64,000 nt of DNA from Syncephalis fuscata. Lineage: Eukaryota > Zoopagomycota > Zoopagomycetes > Zoopagales > Piptocephalidaceae. Each line of letters begins with the position of its first letter. Within the stretch, counting starts at the first letter, position 1. Made by a program: the position numbers and the translations under genes. The notes beneath the pieces are model-generated. The model had not been told where the DNA came from. It did no database searches and saw only the letters and a list, made by a program, of their open reading frames with translations. The DNA lies in assembly GCA_025786725.1 (NCBI GenBank), contig JAHLTZ010000025.1, positions 186,001 to 250,000 on the forward strand, written 5' to 3'. Shown here piece after piece: positions 34,943-47,159 of this stretch.

Positions 34943-36039
34943 GACTGATATGACTCTTTTGCACTCCTTTGGTTAACTCCAGTAAGTAATATTCAAATTA
35001 TTTGTATTAGTTAATTTACAAATACCGCATGGCTAATATAAAACGTTGAATTTAAATTAGTACAAAAATGTAAACATACTGCTACTGAAGGAAAAAAAAC
35101 AAGCAATATATAGAAAAGCGCGGTTTACTAGGCGGCTTAATATCCTTACCTATTTGCAGAGGCACACACTGTATGGCATGCCACTTTTTGCTACTGGCAC
35201 ATGAGCATAAGAGCCGGGCTATATCGCACGTGTAACACTGTCTGCACGAGCTTTGCCAATTTTCTCCTATAAGGAGCATGTTAATTTGATGATCACATGG
35301 TCGTGGCGTAAATAAACAAATACTTTAGCTGTGAATATATAAACCAATGTTTGTAATATTAAATTGAAGATTTTGTAACACAGTTATCTATTTAATAAAC
35401 TAAATACTAGATAATGTATTGTTTAATCTGTAACATAATATAAGCAATAATAATAGTAGTAACTAGCTGTCATATAATACTTATACAAGTGCCCACACAC
35501 AATTTTCACTAGCCGTTTTCACGGCAATTATCGCATGGTTTGGCATTGTAGTTCTTTTTGCAATTATTTCAGCATAATGTATGGTCAAAAAGCCATGCGT
35601 CTAGTATGTCGTTAGAATAGGTTCTTAGCGCCTAACGTGTTAGTGCACATAGATAATTTGCTTATCACGCGTTCGCGCAGTACACATGTATATATGCCTG
35701 CCAATGCACGCGCACACTTTCTGCGCAATGGTTTGGCGCCGTCATGGCCAATAAACGCTGTGTCGAACTCTCACGTGTTTTGGCTAACTGCCATCTTCAA
35801 ACTAGTGCCAAGTCGGTGTGGGCATCTATTTATTAAGAAGCCAGCGGCCATCTTGTTCTTATACCTCTATTCTCGCTATCGTTATCTATTTGTATTTTAA
35901 ACAATATTTTCTGCTTTATTCAGCCATTTGTTTAATTAAATAACTGTACCTTCGCTATTTCATATTATTTAGCTTATTAGCACACACTATTAGTTTATAA
36001 TTTGTCGTATATATTTATCTAAATCTCATAACAAGCACC
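34943..36039. other. Spacer upstream of the first methyltransferase gene
   Basis: AT-rich, with a more GC-rich, CG-containing part at about 35500-35860. A Cys-rich minus-strand frame at 35082-35279 was not accepted as a gene. No repeat noticed. Confidence 0.5.
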
Positions 36040-37403
36040 ATGGGCGCCGATACATCAAAAATTCAAATTGGTGCAGAGCATTTTGATATCGAGGCAATAA
36101 GAAAACTGCCAAGTGAACAGCTATTAATGCTTTACACCGCTTCGTTGGAGCTACGCCTAATAGTACGCCAAGTATGTCGTCAGCTGAAGATAATGTATCA
36201 ATGCACCGGAGGAAGCCGTTGCGTTTGCAGCGTAAAGGATTGAAACAACGATCGGTTTCTTCAAAATGTTTGTCAAAACAGTACGCTAAAAATGAATCTA
36301 ATGTCACACGCCAACTTCCTACAAATCCGCCCGTTCAATGGTCAGATCGTTTGGCCGTCAGGACTGCGTCGTACAATCCCCAGCTTGCCTATGAAGCAGC
36401 CTACACTTCACATCCCATGCCGGATCGTTGTACCGATAGCAGTAATAGTAGTACACATAACCAGATTTTAAACCATAATAATCTAAATACTACGGCAAAT
36501 AAAACTATTGTTGGCGCAACTTTACTAACTGCAGATCCAGATATGGCCTTTATATCTGGTCGGCCACACCTGTCTGTCAACGGCGTCCCCGCTCTACTTC
36601 CCGCAGATACCGCTGCAATGGTCACCCAGGACATGCTCCATGATACCATCTACTATGCACTGGGTACCACTCACTTTTCACCCATTCCTCAGCCGCGCGA
36701 GATTCTTGACGTGGGCTGTGGCTCTGGTCGTTGGTTATCCGATATGACAAAGGTTTTTCCCAATTGCCACATGCACGGAGTTGATATCATTGAGCCGACA
36801 CAATTTAATAATTTACCAAGCGGATGTAAGGTAACACTGGCCGATGTACACGATGGCTTGCCCTTTGAAAGCAACCGTTTTGACTTGGTACACCAGCAAG
36901 CGTTACGCTTTTTTATTCCTAATGATCGCTGGCCATTAGTGGCTGAAGAGCTATTTCGCGTTTGTCGCCCGGGTGGCTACGCAGAATTAGTTGAATACGA
37001 TTTTGTTGCTGATCCAACAGATCGTGAGGCCCGTCGATTGCTCGATGCATTGACAGCCGTCACAAGAATGGGCGGTGTCGAGTGGGATGCCGCTCAGCAC
37101 CTAAGCAAGCTATTGCGTATTTCTGGTTTTGAGAAATCACGGTGCCAAATAGCAGATTTTACCACTACCGGCTCCGACGATGCTACGGCACGTGTTTTGG
37201 CCAAAATAATTGCTCGTTTACTTCGTGACTGTCGCCCCCTTGTGGTTGATCGATTCAACCTACTTAGCGGCAAAGAGTTTGACAATCTGGTTGCGTCAAC
37301 TTGTGGATTACAAGGAAGACCACGCATTCAGCTAAAACTCTATATCATTACTGGTCGCAAGCCGACCGGTGTATCAGGTACAGGAGTCCGATTTGGCTCC
37401 TAA
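36040..37403 (+). CDS. SAM-dependent methyltransferase 1 of a tandem family, putative N-myristoylated
   Basis: Two exons are joined by a 59-nt intron (GTATGT at 36172, TTTGCAG ending at 36230). That join reconciles two frames and gives about 434 residues. The N-terminus MGADTSK fits the N-myristoylation pattern MGxxxS/T. A disordered linker follows. The class I methyltransferase core has motif I ILDVGCGSGRW, an acidic strand end at HGVDI, DGLPFESNRFDLVHQQALRFF (motif II/post-II), a short FRVCRPGGYAELVEYD (motif III), and a C-terminal helical part. Motif I is canonical, so this copy is likely active. The closest relatives are the three downstream paralogues. The substrate is unknown. The family resembles fungal LaeA/UMTA-like methyltransferases (Methyltransf_25 type). 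Confidence 0.85.
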
Positions 37404-38673
37404 TTGGTTAAAAAAAGCCATCAAATTTTCCACTAATTCAGTACACTTTTGCTATGTTATCGATTCTCTTTACATTGATGCTAATTTCATCATCTTTGCT
37501 TGTTTCTAGTAGTTTTGTAGCTGCTAATTGCATAATTTTTGTGTATTTTTTATTCTTTACTTTTATTATACTTTTTGTTATTTATTACTTGTATCTTTTT
37601 GTTTATTTCTCATGCATATATTATTACCTTGTACTTGCATTGAATTATAATGCGCTTTAGTAACTTGTTGTTACAAGTAATCAAAGTATTTTCATCATTT
37701 CTAAGTTTGCATAAAATTAAAACTCAGTTTACAATGATTAGTCATAATAGATAGCTTTCAATATTTCAATGTGCTTACTCTAGACTTGAGATGTAATCAT
37801 ATATATATATGGAATACAGGCACAGTTAGGATTTCCATTTTAAGCAGCAGCCAATACATAAATTTCGCAATAATGACATTCTAGAACCAAGTTTTAAGCA
37901 TTTTATTTTATTTATTCACTGAATTTTATATGAATAACAGATAAATCCTCACTGTCGTCATTTTTCTCATCAATTATATGAACTATGTTCAATGTAATTT
38001 TGAGAGTTCGGGTTCTTCCGATATTTTGGATTCCAGCCAGTAATCTTCACATTGTTCAAATTTCCTGTTACTCCTTGAACTATTTTTACTAGGCTTTCAC
38101 CGTTTACTAATTCGATACAATAGATCACACGCCTCAACTCGGCAGCTAATTCGTCATACTGCAATCCTAAATAGTCGTTGTTGCTTGTCTTCACCCACGC
38201 GCTACAGTCGATATACATTTTTTTGCCTTATTTGAACAGTTCACTAAACCTGATAGACTACGGAACAGTTTTGAGCTCCATAGTTAATATTCCGGTTCCG
38301 ACACGCGATAACTATGTTCGGCATAATCGGCATATTTATAAAAGCATCGATCCTTCTATGCCACATTTCAAAATCCCATCGCTATCTCATTTGTCTTTTT
38401 TTGCCAGCTAATTAGATTCCTATGGCGCGCGCATGTCATTTGACTTAACAACGCAGATTATAAGCAATTACTAGCTATTATTAGCTACTAAATTTATATC
38501 AAAACAACCACTCTCCTTTTATTCTTATTTTAGTGTAGCAACTGGCCTAATAGCAATATTCTTAGCTGCAGTTAGCGCTGTGCTATACTATTATAGTTTC
38601 AAATCAATATAGATAAAATAGCAAAGTTCAAAGCCTATTCATTTTACTCGACACCTTTTGCTAGTTTGTAACA
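37404..38673. other. Spacer between methyltransferases 1 and 2
   Basis: T-rich DNA follows the stop codon of methyltransferase 1. A small candidate gene lies at 37970-38218 on the minus strand (separate entry). No repeat was recognised. Confidence 0.5.
37970..38218 (-). CDS. Small hypothetical protein, 82 residues
   Basis: An ATG-initiated uninterrupted frame with balanced composition: MYIDCSAWVKTSNNDYL, YDELAAELRRVIYCIELV, VKIVQGVTGNLNNVKITGWN and a polar tail. The mixture of hydrophobic, charged and aromatic residues is less random than other short frames nearby. There is no recognised domain, no signal peptide and no intron. It lies in the opposite orientation between two methyltransferase genes. 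It may be a small gene, a remnant, or chance. Confidence 0.35.
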   Translation of the reverse strand: MYIDCSAWVKTSNNDYLGLQYDELAAELRRVIYCIELVNGESLVKIVQGVTGNLNNVKITGWNPKYRKNPNSQNYIEHSSYN

Positions 38674-40087
38674 ATGGGAAACAGTCCATCAAACCGCGTA
38701 GAACGAGATCACAAAGTATCAGTTTAAATTCACCCCGCAATAACCGAAATAGTATATCATCATCCTCTACCTCTCTACCTAGTTCATCCGATTCCTCATC
38801 ATCCAGCAGCAAGATGCCATGGGCTTTTTGGCATACAGATATTAAAAGATCTGGCAGCAAATGTCAAGAGACTAGTTCGGGATATTCACCAAGTAAAGGA
38901 TTTCTTAGTCCACGTAATCGCAATTCCAAAAACAACACCAGGTGGGAGATTATTGATGGCCAAAAGTATTTAGTTATGCAATCCGGTGGTCCAGCTGTGT
39001 TTAGCTGTGATGGTGAAGATGAGCAAAGCAGGTAAGTAAAGTTAGAAATTATTTATAGTATGCGACTGACTCCACAATAAACAATCTTAGATTATCTTCT
39101 GTGCATCAAGTAATGCGCTATACATTGCGTACAAATTGCATTGTGCCCATGGCCGATATCAAGCGTGTTTTAGATATAGGGTGTGGCGATGGCCATTGGC
39201 TGCTGGTACATTGTCTTTATTCGTATATTAACTAAACACTAACAATCAAACATTAGGATATGGCCAATGATTATCCTCAAACTCGATTTACTGGACTTGA
39301 TATTTTAGATCAAATGAAAGATCGTGTGCTTCCGAAAAACTGTGAATTTTATTGTGGGGACGTTTTACAAGGTAATTTAAACATTTGTAATTTCATACAA
39401 AAAGAAATACTAATAATTGATTACGCTTGAATTAATGTAGGACTGCCATTTTCCGATGGCTACTTCGACTTAATTCATCAGCGTTTTATGTATTTATTTA
39501 TTCCAAGTAATGCATGGAGCGCTTTAATTTCAGAAATGGCACGAATACTTAAACCCGGCGGTCAAATTCTTTTAATAGAACGACAGTTTCATGTGGAAAA
39601 AACAAATGACGTTATTGGTACAATGCTTGGAGCTTTTAACAGTGCAATCAGCAACAATGAAGTTACCACGAGCATATGCGATCGTCTTGATCAAGTGCTT
39701 GATAAGTCTGGATTTGTTGATATCAACAAGAATAGCATCAATATTCCTGTCGGAGAATGGGGCGGCGTTCCTGGAAGGCTCATGGGCGAGGCGGTAGTGA
39801 GCTGGATTGTTGGTTCACGTGAGATAATTGTCAAACGAAGTCAGCTTAGTTATGAAGAGTTTGATGCAAGAATGTCTATTGCACCTGAAGAGTTTAATAA
39901 GGCACATGCCTATTTCACCATTCATATGTATACTGCACAGAAAGCTGGAGCAAAAAAAGTTAAAAATCGAAAACCTATACCTTTGGTAGTGTTTTTAAAA
40001 AACACCAACCAGATAATACCAGTGTTATGCTCGCATATTCCATTAGAAAATCATTTGCGAAATAAGTTGTTAGTTATTAAGCTATGA
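38674..40087 (+). CDS. SAM-dependent methyltransferase 2 of the tandem family, with an N-terminal frame break
   Basis: Four exons. The ATG at 38674 reads MGNSPSN, then hits a stop. Adding one base at the A-run 38691-38693 gives MGNSPSKPRRTRSQS and continues in the main frame, matching MGNHPSK of paralogue 4. The Ser-rich linker leads to TRWEIIDGQKYLVM, then LSSVHQVMRYTLRTN, motif I VLDIGCGDGHWL, YPQTRFTGLDI, LPFSDGYFDLIHQRFM, ILKPGGQILLIER and GEWGGVPGRLMGEAV. C-terminal FTIHMYTAQKAG is shared with paralogues. Introns are short GT-AG. Motif I is canonical, so an active enzyme is plausible if the frame break is an artefact. The start would make it a candidate myristoylated protein. Confidence 0.8.
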
Positions 40088-42076
40088 TTGTTATTATTAT
40101 TTTTATTATTAAAGTTAACATTTACTTTGCGCACTCTATTTTGAATTCTTAAAGCAGAGTTCATTTCAATTGAAATTATGTGGTGATTATGCACAACAAA
40201 ACACGGTTATAATGTTTTTTAATAAAATGCTGCTAATGAATTAATTTAAATAAAGAATGTAACATACTATTTGCTTTCTTTGGAACATTTGAGAATGATT
40301 ATTGTCGTTGTTGATCATGTGTAGAAAGATTGATTGGATGTTAATAGAAGCTATATGATTGTACTTTTATGTCATTCTGCATTCGTTATTGTTGCATTAA
40401 TATATACATGCTATATACTATTTCATTTTTAACCTTTAATTTTAATACTTGTTAATTGAGTTAAATAAAATCTTTTTGTTATATATTGTGTGTCATTTAA
40501 TATTATTATACTATAGTATGAATATACGATATTAAGCAGCGATTAGCTATGTCAAAGTTAATGAGCGTATATGCATGATCAATGAGCGGAATTAGTCGAC
40601 ATTTATTAATAATGGTGCTAGAACAAAAATAAAATAGTTTTGGATAGAGGAAGACTAGGCGAGTATAGAATGATATATAAAATGATAAATGTACGGTAAG
40701 AAAACTTATAAAATAATGCTAAAGTTGTAGTGCATATAACGCAACGAGTAGACTGAATGAAGTGTATTGGGACATATAAACAATAAAATGTATCTAGTAT
40801 ATCGTAGAATAATATATAGTAGTGTGGGATAGAATGGAAATAATATAGGTGAATAGAGGATATATGCATACTGGATAATGAATCTACAATGATGAGTATT
40901 TGATGATTGATGTCACTCGCCATCCAATATCATGTTTAATAGATTGAATGGTATTAAATACTAGTCATTTGATTTTTAAATTACAATAAATAGTTAATAA
41001 AATGTTTAATGCTTGCAAAAAGGTTATTTTTATTTAATTAATAAACGAGATAATATATACAAGTTATAAATCGAATGACATTGTGTATAAAAAGATTATA
41101 AATGAAGTACTAATAAAGAGTTGTTCAAGTGGCGGAATAAAAGAAAGAATAAAATTAATAGCATAAATCAAGTATATTTATAAAGTATGTCATCAGTAAA
41201 ACAATTACAGCATTAACAAAAAGAGTATTTAAATAGATTGCTATCTAAACGCATCGTTGTATATGTTTTTAAGCCAATCTACGTAAAAATGTGACGCATT
41301 ATCACATTTAAAAAGGTAAAATGATGCCTACTAGTTATATAAATAAATAAATTACATCCGCTGTAACAAATTGAGCTCATCGTAATTGTGCGTACGCACT
41401 ATTTGGCCTTTAAAAAGCTATAATTATTTTTATCAACTTTATTTGTTTACTATATATTTTATTTTCAAAAAAGTAGAGGGCTCAAAATAAAACTTACCAA
41501 ACCAAAAAAAGCTAAGTGTTCCCACGCAATTTAATAATCAGGTAAAATAAAAAAGAAGAACCTACTTTAGAACAAAATAAACCCATCAGCCAATGACTTT
41601 TAAATACAAAAGTCCGATAGCTTTGGATTGGCCCTGTACTGTTCATTTTTTACGTCCCTTGCGGGGAATCAATAATTTTAGCCAAGAAATATGAATGAGA
41701 TATACATGCTTATATTGTTCTATTACTTGGCCTGGATTCTTACTATTCTCTTTTCCATTACTTATCGTTCCTTCAATAAGTTCAAAATTTTCTATCCTAT
41801 CTTACTATTTTGAACTTCTCTAACAACGCACTAGTTTACCGACGCAGTTACTTTCTGGTTATTGTAATAGACTGCGTAATATTACTACTTTTTGATCTTC
41901 GCTTTATTAGAATTGCTATTATTCATCAATTACTTACATCACAACATCAACATCATCATTATCATTGTCAACAACAATTACAACAACAACAATTACAACA
42001 ACATTAACAACAAATATTTCTTTTTTGTTATAGATCAACTAGCCAACGTCTGCGACTAATTGGTACTATTCTAACT
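40088..42076. other. AT-rich spacer between methyltransferases 2 and 3
   Basis: About 2 kb of AT-rich DNA with no recognised gene. A CAA/CAT trinucleotide-rich tract lies at about 41940-42005, just before the third methyltransferase. GC rises somewhat near 41600-41680. Confidence 0.5.
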
Positions 42077-43526
42077 ATGGCTAACCGCTCTTTTTCTGCC
42101 TCAGTGTTGTTGCAAAATACCCGGCAGCATAACAAAGCACACGGTCGCAGTAAATCATCGATTGGTCAAGCTGCAGCCTGCATACCCAGTATTAATGTTA
42201 TTGCTGCCCAGGAGCTTGTCAATGCACAAAGAGCGCCCCAGATTATGGGCATGTCTATGGGAGACATGACGCCAGACTCTGCATCCAGCGACGCTAGCAT
42301 GAGTAGCGACGAGGGAAGCAAACAGCGGTTCCGTGGGTTGCGCCACTGGATAAGCGATCTTAACCTGAAACGCACCGGCTCAGAGCATAAACAAAACGCC
42401 GGTACGAATCGGATGCATCGGTTAAATACCGGAAGCAGCCAGTCACTCCGATCACGGTTCAATAACTTGGATGCACCGTTTATTCGGCGCTCTAATTCGC
42501 CTCTCTCGGCATCTTCTACCTCTCTGGCGACTACTCCATCCCAGCTGGATGAATCCGTAGCTGGTGACCAAAAAGAGCGTGAGGTTCAATTGGCATTATT
42601 CCTCGATGCAAGCATCTATGAATACTCTGATACTTTGCATCATGTCTTCAAATACTATCTTGGACAAATCTATTTTGCTTCAATTGACTGCGCCGCAACA
42701 AGCAAACCACAACGAATTCTTAATATGGACTGTGGAGGGACTGATATATGGGCACGCGAAATGGCCTGTATGTATCCGACCGCAGATGTCTGGAACATGA
42801 GTGAGCGCATTGATAATCCCAACTACGGCTTTAAACGTCCACGACGCCAAAGTCTCACATTTAGCCTTAGTAATTCAAGCCCGCCCAACCTTCACTTTAC
42901 AGACAACAAACTTTCTAATGGTATGTAACATTCCAATCACAATATCTTTACTAACTATAAATCCAATCAGTCTCTTCATGGTCTGGTGAGCTTTTTGATT
43001 ATGTACATCGTCGCTTTTTTCATCCTTTATTGGCCGATAGCCGCTGGTCGGCCATTATACCTGAAATGTTTCAGGTTTGCCGGCCTGGCGGCTTTGTTGA
43101 GCTGTCCAGTATTGAATTGGATTTTGTCGATGTAAACAATAATCCCGAGGCGGCTGATTTTAAACGTGTTCTATCTAGCCTTCTCCATAAGCTAGGTCTA
43201 CAGCATGATGGCTCATTGAAGTTTGAGCAAATACTTGCCAATGCTGGATTTATTCATATAAATCGTCAAACTCATTATCTTCCTTGTGGCCAATGGGGCG
43301 ATTTAACTGGTCGACTACTTGAAGGAATCTTACGTGATACTTTTAGCTCAATTCGTGATTTACCCTCAGCCAACATGCAACCAAGTGAAATGGCTACTTA
43401 CGAGCACCTTTCCATGCATGCCTTCAACAGCTTAACGAATGGCGTTCTCATTTTTGTTTTACCGTTTATACGGCACAGAAACCGGAGCAAGCTTTCGATG
43501 AAATATCGATGTATCCAGCCGTTTAA
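42077..43526 (+). CDS. SAM-methyltransferase-like protein 3, degenerate motif I, C-terminal frame break
   Basis: Exon 1 (to about 42920) encodes a long Ser-rich N-terminus without the MGxxxS start of its paralogues, then DTLHHVFKYYLGQIYF and the motif I equivalent ILNMDCGGTDIW. Compared with ILDVGCGSGRW in paralogue 1, the Asp and two of three glycines are replaced. Exon 2 gives SWSGELFDYVHRRFFHP, FQVCRPGGFVELSS, LPCGQWGDLTGRLLEGI, then MATYEHL. After about 43415, homology to paralogues continues one frame over (LQQLNEWRSHFCFTVYTAQK), ending at TAA 43524-43526. The uncorrected frame runs to 43620. SAM binding is doubtful, so it may be a pseudoenzyme or decaying copy. Confidence 0.72.
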
Positions 43527-43621
43527 TCCTTTTAAAATAAACTGGACCGCTTTTAGTTCTAAAAACACAGCTAATATTAAGCTAAATCTACTTTGTATAT
43601 TTATAACTGCTGACTATTAGC

Positions 43622-43870
43622 GCTGCCTTTATTCTAAATGTAATTGAAGTGTTATTCAATCTATTGGATTGAGGCACGCTGCAACAGCACACTAACCATC
43701 ATGCATTTGCTTTGATCAAATAAAGTTGCCATACTCAGCAGATAATTTTGGTCAATTGGTTATGTCAGTAGATTTTTAAGCATATTAAATCCATTGTTGC
43801 ATCAACATTACAAACTATTCATTACTATTATCTGGCCACTTTAGCATCAATTACTGCACTAGAATTATAT
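43622..43870. repeat. 3' flank of copy C, inverted duplicate of 22850-23095
   Basis: The match begins two bases after the uncorrected stop codon of methyltransferase 3 and extends to about 43870, in reverse complement to the copy B flank. Small indels are present. The sharp edge marks a rearrangement breakpoint. Confidence 0.75.
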
Positions 43871-43954
43871 TTGCTACAATATAGTAATATGAAAAACAAT
43901 TGAATATAAATATCAATATTATTACTAAAGATGGTTCTTTACAACACTAATATT

Positions 43955-45486
43955 TTATGACTGAGCTTGTTGAACAGATGCATGTAAACGATTAGCATTT
44001 GTATTACTGTCGATTTGTCTCAGATATTGCTCCGGCGTTAGTCGTTCTTTTGGATCAATTGCCAATAGCTTATCTAGCATGTTGAATATAAAAGCATATT
44101 CATCGGGGTACTTCCTTTCACGAATATGAAATAAACCATAGATTCCCAATTGGAAAAGACCATTAGTTATAAATCGTGAGTAGTTTTGAAAGGTATTATG
44201 TGCAAGAATGTTGTACTGTGCAACGCGTATCAAGCCTATCATTTCTGGCGTTAAATAAATTTGCCTTAGTAGTGACGACGATGCAGCAATGCTGTTTTCT
44301 GGAAGGCCACCGTTTGTATTTAGTAAAATAGATCTATAATCATTGTCTATTACTGATCTATATTTATAGCTTTCTTTAATAAGATTTTTGAGGTGATACA
44401 TAAACTTATTGAATTGTTGCTGAGTATTACCAATGTTTGGCAGTACGTCTGGCATTTTGGAAAAAAGATCGTTTATGACTTGCTTGGGCGCTTTTACTGT
44501 TTTCGCAAAATAAATATTGTATTCACTTTTATAAAGAATTTCGCCAATTCTCCATAAATCAGCTTTACGCGGATCGATTTTAGTATTTTCAATCCATTCA
44601 GGAAGATATAAAAAGTTTGGTTGAGGTGGATCTATCAGTAATACAGCATTGTTTTTAAATTCAATGCGTTTTAGTTGTTCAATTTGCATGACATCAATGA
44701 TAGGATCTCTTTCAGAATCTAATCTAACTAAAATATCTATGAACTCTATTTAATAATGTTTAAATGTTAACGCGGTATTTTCTTACTGGAAGCTTTTAAT
44801 TCAATATTGGCCCATCCAACCTTGTGTATATAACTAATAGCTAATTATGTTGTGCTAAGTGATTCTGTGTGTGTGTTCACATTGCATCGACTGGTCTTAC
44901 CTCGTATCAATTTAATAAAAAAAGATGGGATTGATTTAGCTTTATCAGAAAGTGATAGAAATTCCATGTGTAAATTTAATGCTCTGCCAGATAACTGAGA
45001 CATAATGAAACAGCGTTTGCCTCGTAAAAGAAACGAGTGTTGTGGATGTACAACATATTGACGTCCAGGATCACCTCGTAATAATGCTTGCTTGCGTTTA
45101 GTGTCCTAAAATGTTGCAATTAGTAATTGGTTGTATTATTAGTCATATTTAGTAAATACCTGGAAAAAGCTGAAATAGTCTTTAAAGTTATCTTTTATGC
45201 GGTATATAGTATTCACATCCATGCCATTCAAATGTTGACTCCATGACACCTCGTCTTTTCGATCAAATTCACTAGGTATAATAAGACTTTGACGCGTCTG
45301 CGGTGGATCCTGTGCAAATATATCTATTTATTGATGCTATTAGTATGAATATATCAAGTGTCTGGTATAACAGCTTACATCGGGTAAATCAACTTCACGC
45401 GGTGTAGCAGACGCAAGCTGGGCAATAAATACTAATGCTAAAACGCTTTTTATTATTGCAAATTGCTTCCAATTTGTAATTTCCAT
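43955..45486 (-). CDS. Secreted pseudokinase-like protein, copy C, intact, five exons
   Basis: The signal peptide ends AQLASATPREVDLP. Exon 2 begins DPPQTRQSLIIPSEFDRKDE. Exon 3 has FLLRGKRCFIMSQLSG and LSDKAKSIPSFFIKLIRG. Then AISYIHKVGWANIELKASN and ILVRLDSERDP align without gaps to the kinase catalytic loop HRDLKPxN-ILV. Here HRD reads NIE, but the loop Lys and Asn are kept, unlike in copies A and B. The DFG position reads DVM. YLPEWIENT (APE), KADLWRIGEILY (IX) and DPKERLTPEQYLRQ (XI) follow. About 400 residues, probably secreted. Loss of the catalytic Asp and DFG suggests a pseudokinase, though it is the least degenerate of the three. It lies inverted between methyltransferases 3 and 4 and shares promoter and 3' flank with copy B. 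Confidence 0.78.
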
Positions 45487-45760
45487 CGTATTATAATTTG
45501 TTATTTTAAAAACCGTGCGTAGAAAGAGTAAGTGCAAAGAACAGTGCGTTTGTCGTAGAAAGATATAAAATATTGAACAGACTGCATACTTTTAGATCAT
45601 TTTTTGTTTTTCTTTTTTACATTGCTATTTTTGACCAAACCATGCTGCTATTGCCTAATAAAATTTGTCCAAATAGCCACGAGATGTATGCCGAGTCTAA
45701 ATGAAACATTTTATTCTAAGTAATAAAAAAACAACGAGTCAAATATTTTGAAGTAAAACG
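45487..45760 (-). promoter_or_regulatory. Conserved promoter of copy C
   Basis: In reverse complement it has AGGCAATAGCAGCATGGTTT about 170 bp before the start, a TATA-like ATCTAAAAGTATGCAG block, TTGCACTTACTCTTTCTACG and AATAACAAATTATA. The same order appears upstream of copies A and B. Confidence 0.6.
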
Positions 45761-47159
45761 CGCATATTTTAGCTTTACAGTAGCAATTATGCATCAGCGA
45801 TGTTGCGTTGTGATGTTATTGTTAAAAATATTTAACGCAATATAGACTGCACATTCGATTTGATATTACTACACCTTATTTACTATTTGAAATAACCTAT
45901 AGCGTTAAAATAAAGTACATTTATAATTATATAAAATATGTAAAAATGGGTTAAGTTTGACTATGTTATTACTAAAAATTTATTCAGCTACATGGCAGCT
46001 ATCCGCGCAAGTGTAAAATAAAGCATGGAATTGTGTGCAAATAATTATTTAGTGTGGGAAAATCATATAATTTACAATTACCATATTTGGTGATGGTATT
46101 TTGGATCACAAATATGAATTAATATGACTATTTATTGTGTTTAAATGTAAAATACAAACATTAGCAATACTTGTATAGACTGCAGCAATGGATTGCCCAA
46201 TATAGCGATCCTTCTTAACATATTGCTGTTTATTTACTATTGGGTTTCACTTTTCTAGTTCTCTAAAATGCGTAAATATTTGTAACTGGTGTTTTCAGCC
46301 TATACTCTATACTCTAACCTGAATGCAATACTTAATTTCACTACCCACTTGGAAAATAGCGTGAACTAGTTTACTATTCTTTTCTTTACAGAAACAGTAA
46401 CACCAACACCTGAACTACACCATTGCATGCAGGATTTTCCTTATTGGCGCAGTTGCAGCTGACTGCATTTCAACCTTAGAAGCTGCGAAAGCAGCAGCAC
46501 GTGCAAAACATGCGTTCCACCACTCCAGCTACTATTTTTTGGCAGTGCATTATGAAAGTATGACGATATTTACACTGATTGATACTCCGCTTTTTATTAT
46601 CAATAATCACACTAATAATGCACCGTATTCGAGGAAGCCACGCGCTGGCCGACTATCACGCGTTTCGGCAGTTGAATTTACGATAATCTGCCTCGTTAAT
46701 GGTAAGCGCGTGTCTGTTCATGTGCAAAAAGGGTAACAATCGCACATTTGAAACCAGTCATGTTGCGCCGTTTACCACAGCAACATCCCAACAGGGATAT
46801 GCCATTTTGATCCATAGTCCGTGGCACTGTAATAGATGTGAACACCTGACTAATCGGCCATTCGTTCATCAGCCTTGAGCTTTTGTTTCCGCCGGTCCTT
46901 TGTACTCTTGTCTTCTATTTCTACTCTATTCGCGATACTCGTCTTTCCGTATCTTGTTTCTATTGTATGCGTTATATTACTACTTCCATACACTGTCGTT
47001 TCTATATTATTACTCTACACTTGCCATTCAGTGCAATATTGCTATTCTCTTGCGTGTTACATGCACAACACTTGCCATTCATTTATTGATACTGGCGGAG
47101 TTTTTTAAGTAAATTTATTTGGTTTTTGACGTCACTGGCTCTGTGAGCTCAAGTAGATA
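45761..47159. other. Spacer between copy C and methyltransferase 4
   Basis: AT-rich to about 46400, then a more mixed, pyrimidine-rich part up to the methyltransferase 4 start. Short overlapping frames at about 46875-47112 come from that pyrimidine-rich tract and are not accepted as genes. Confidence 0.5.

Noticed and set aside
35082-35279. Cys-rich 65-codon minus-strand frame
   Set aside because: It has a pattern of cysteines but no recognised zinc-finger spacing, no continuation exon and no paralogue in the window.
46875-47112. Three overlapping 70-80-codon frames before methyltransferase 4
   Set aside because: All come from one pyrimidine-rich tract read in three frames, so none is credible.
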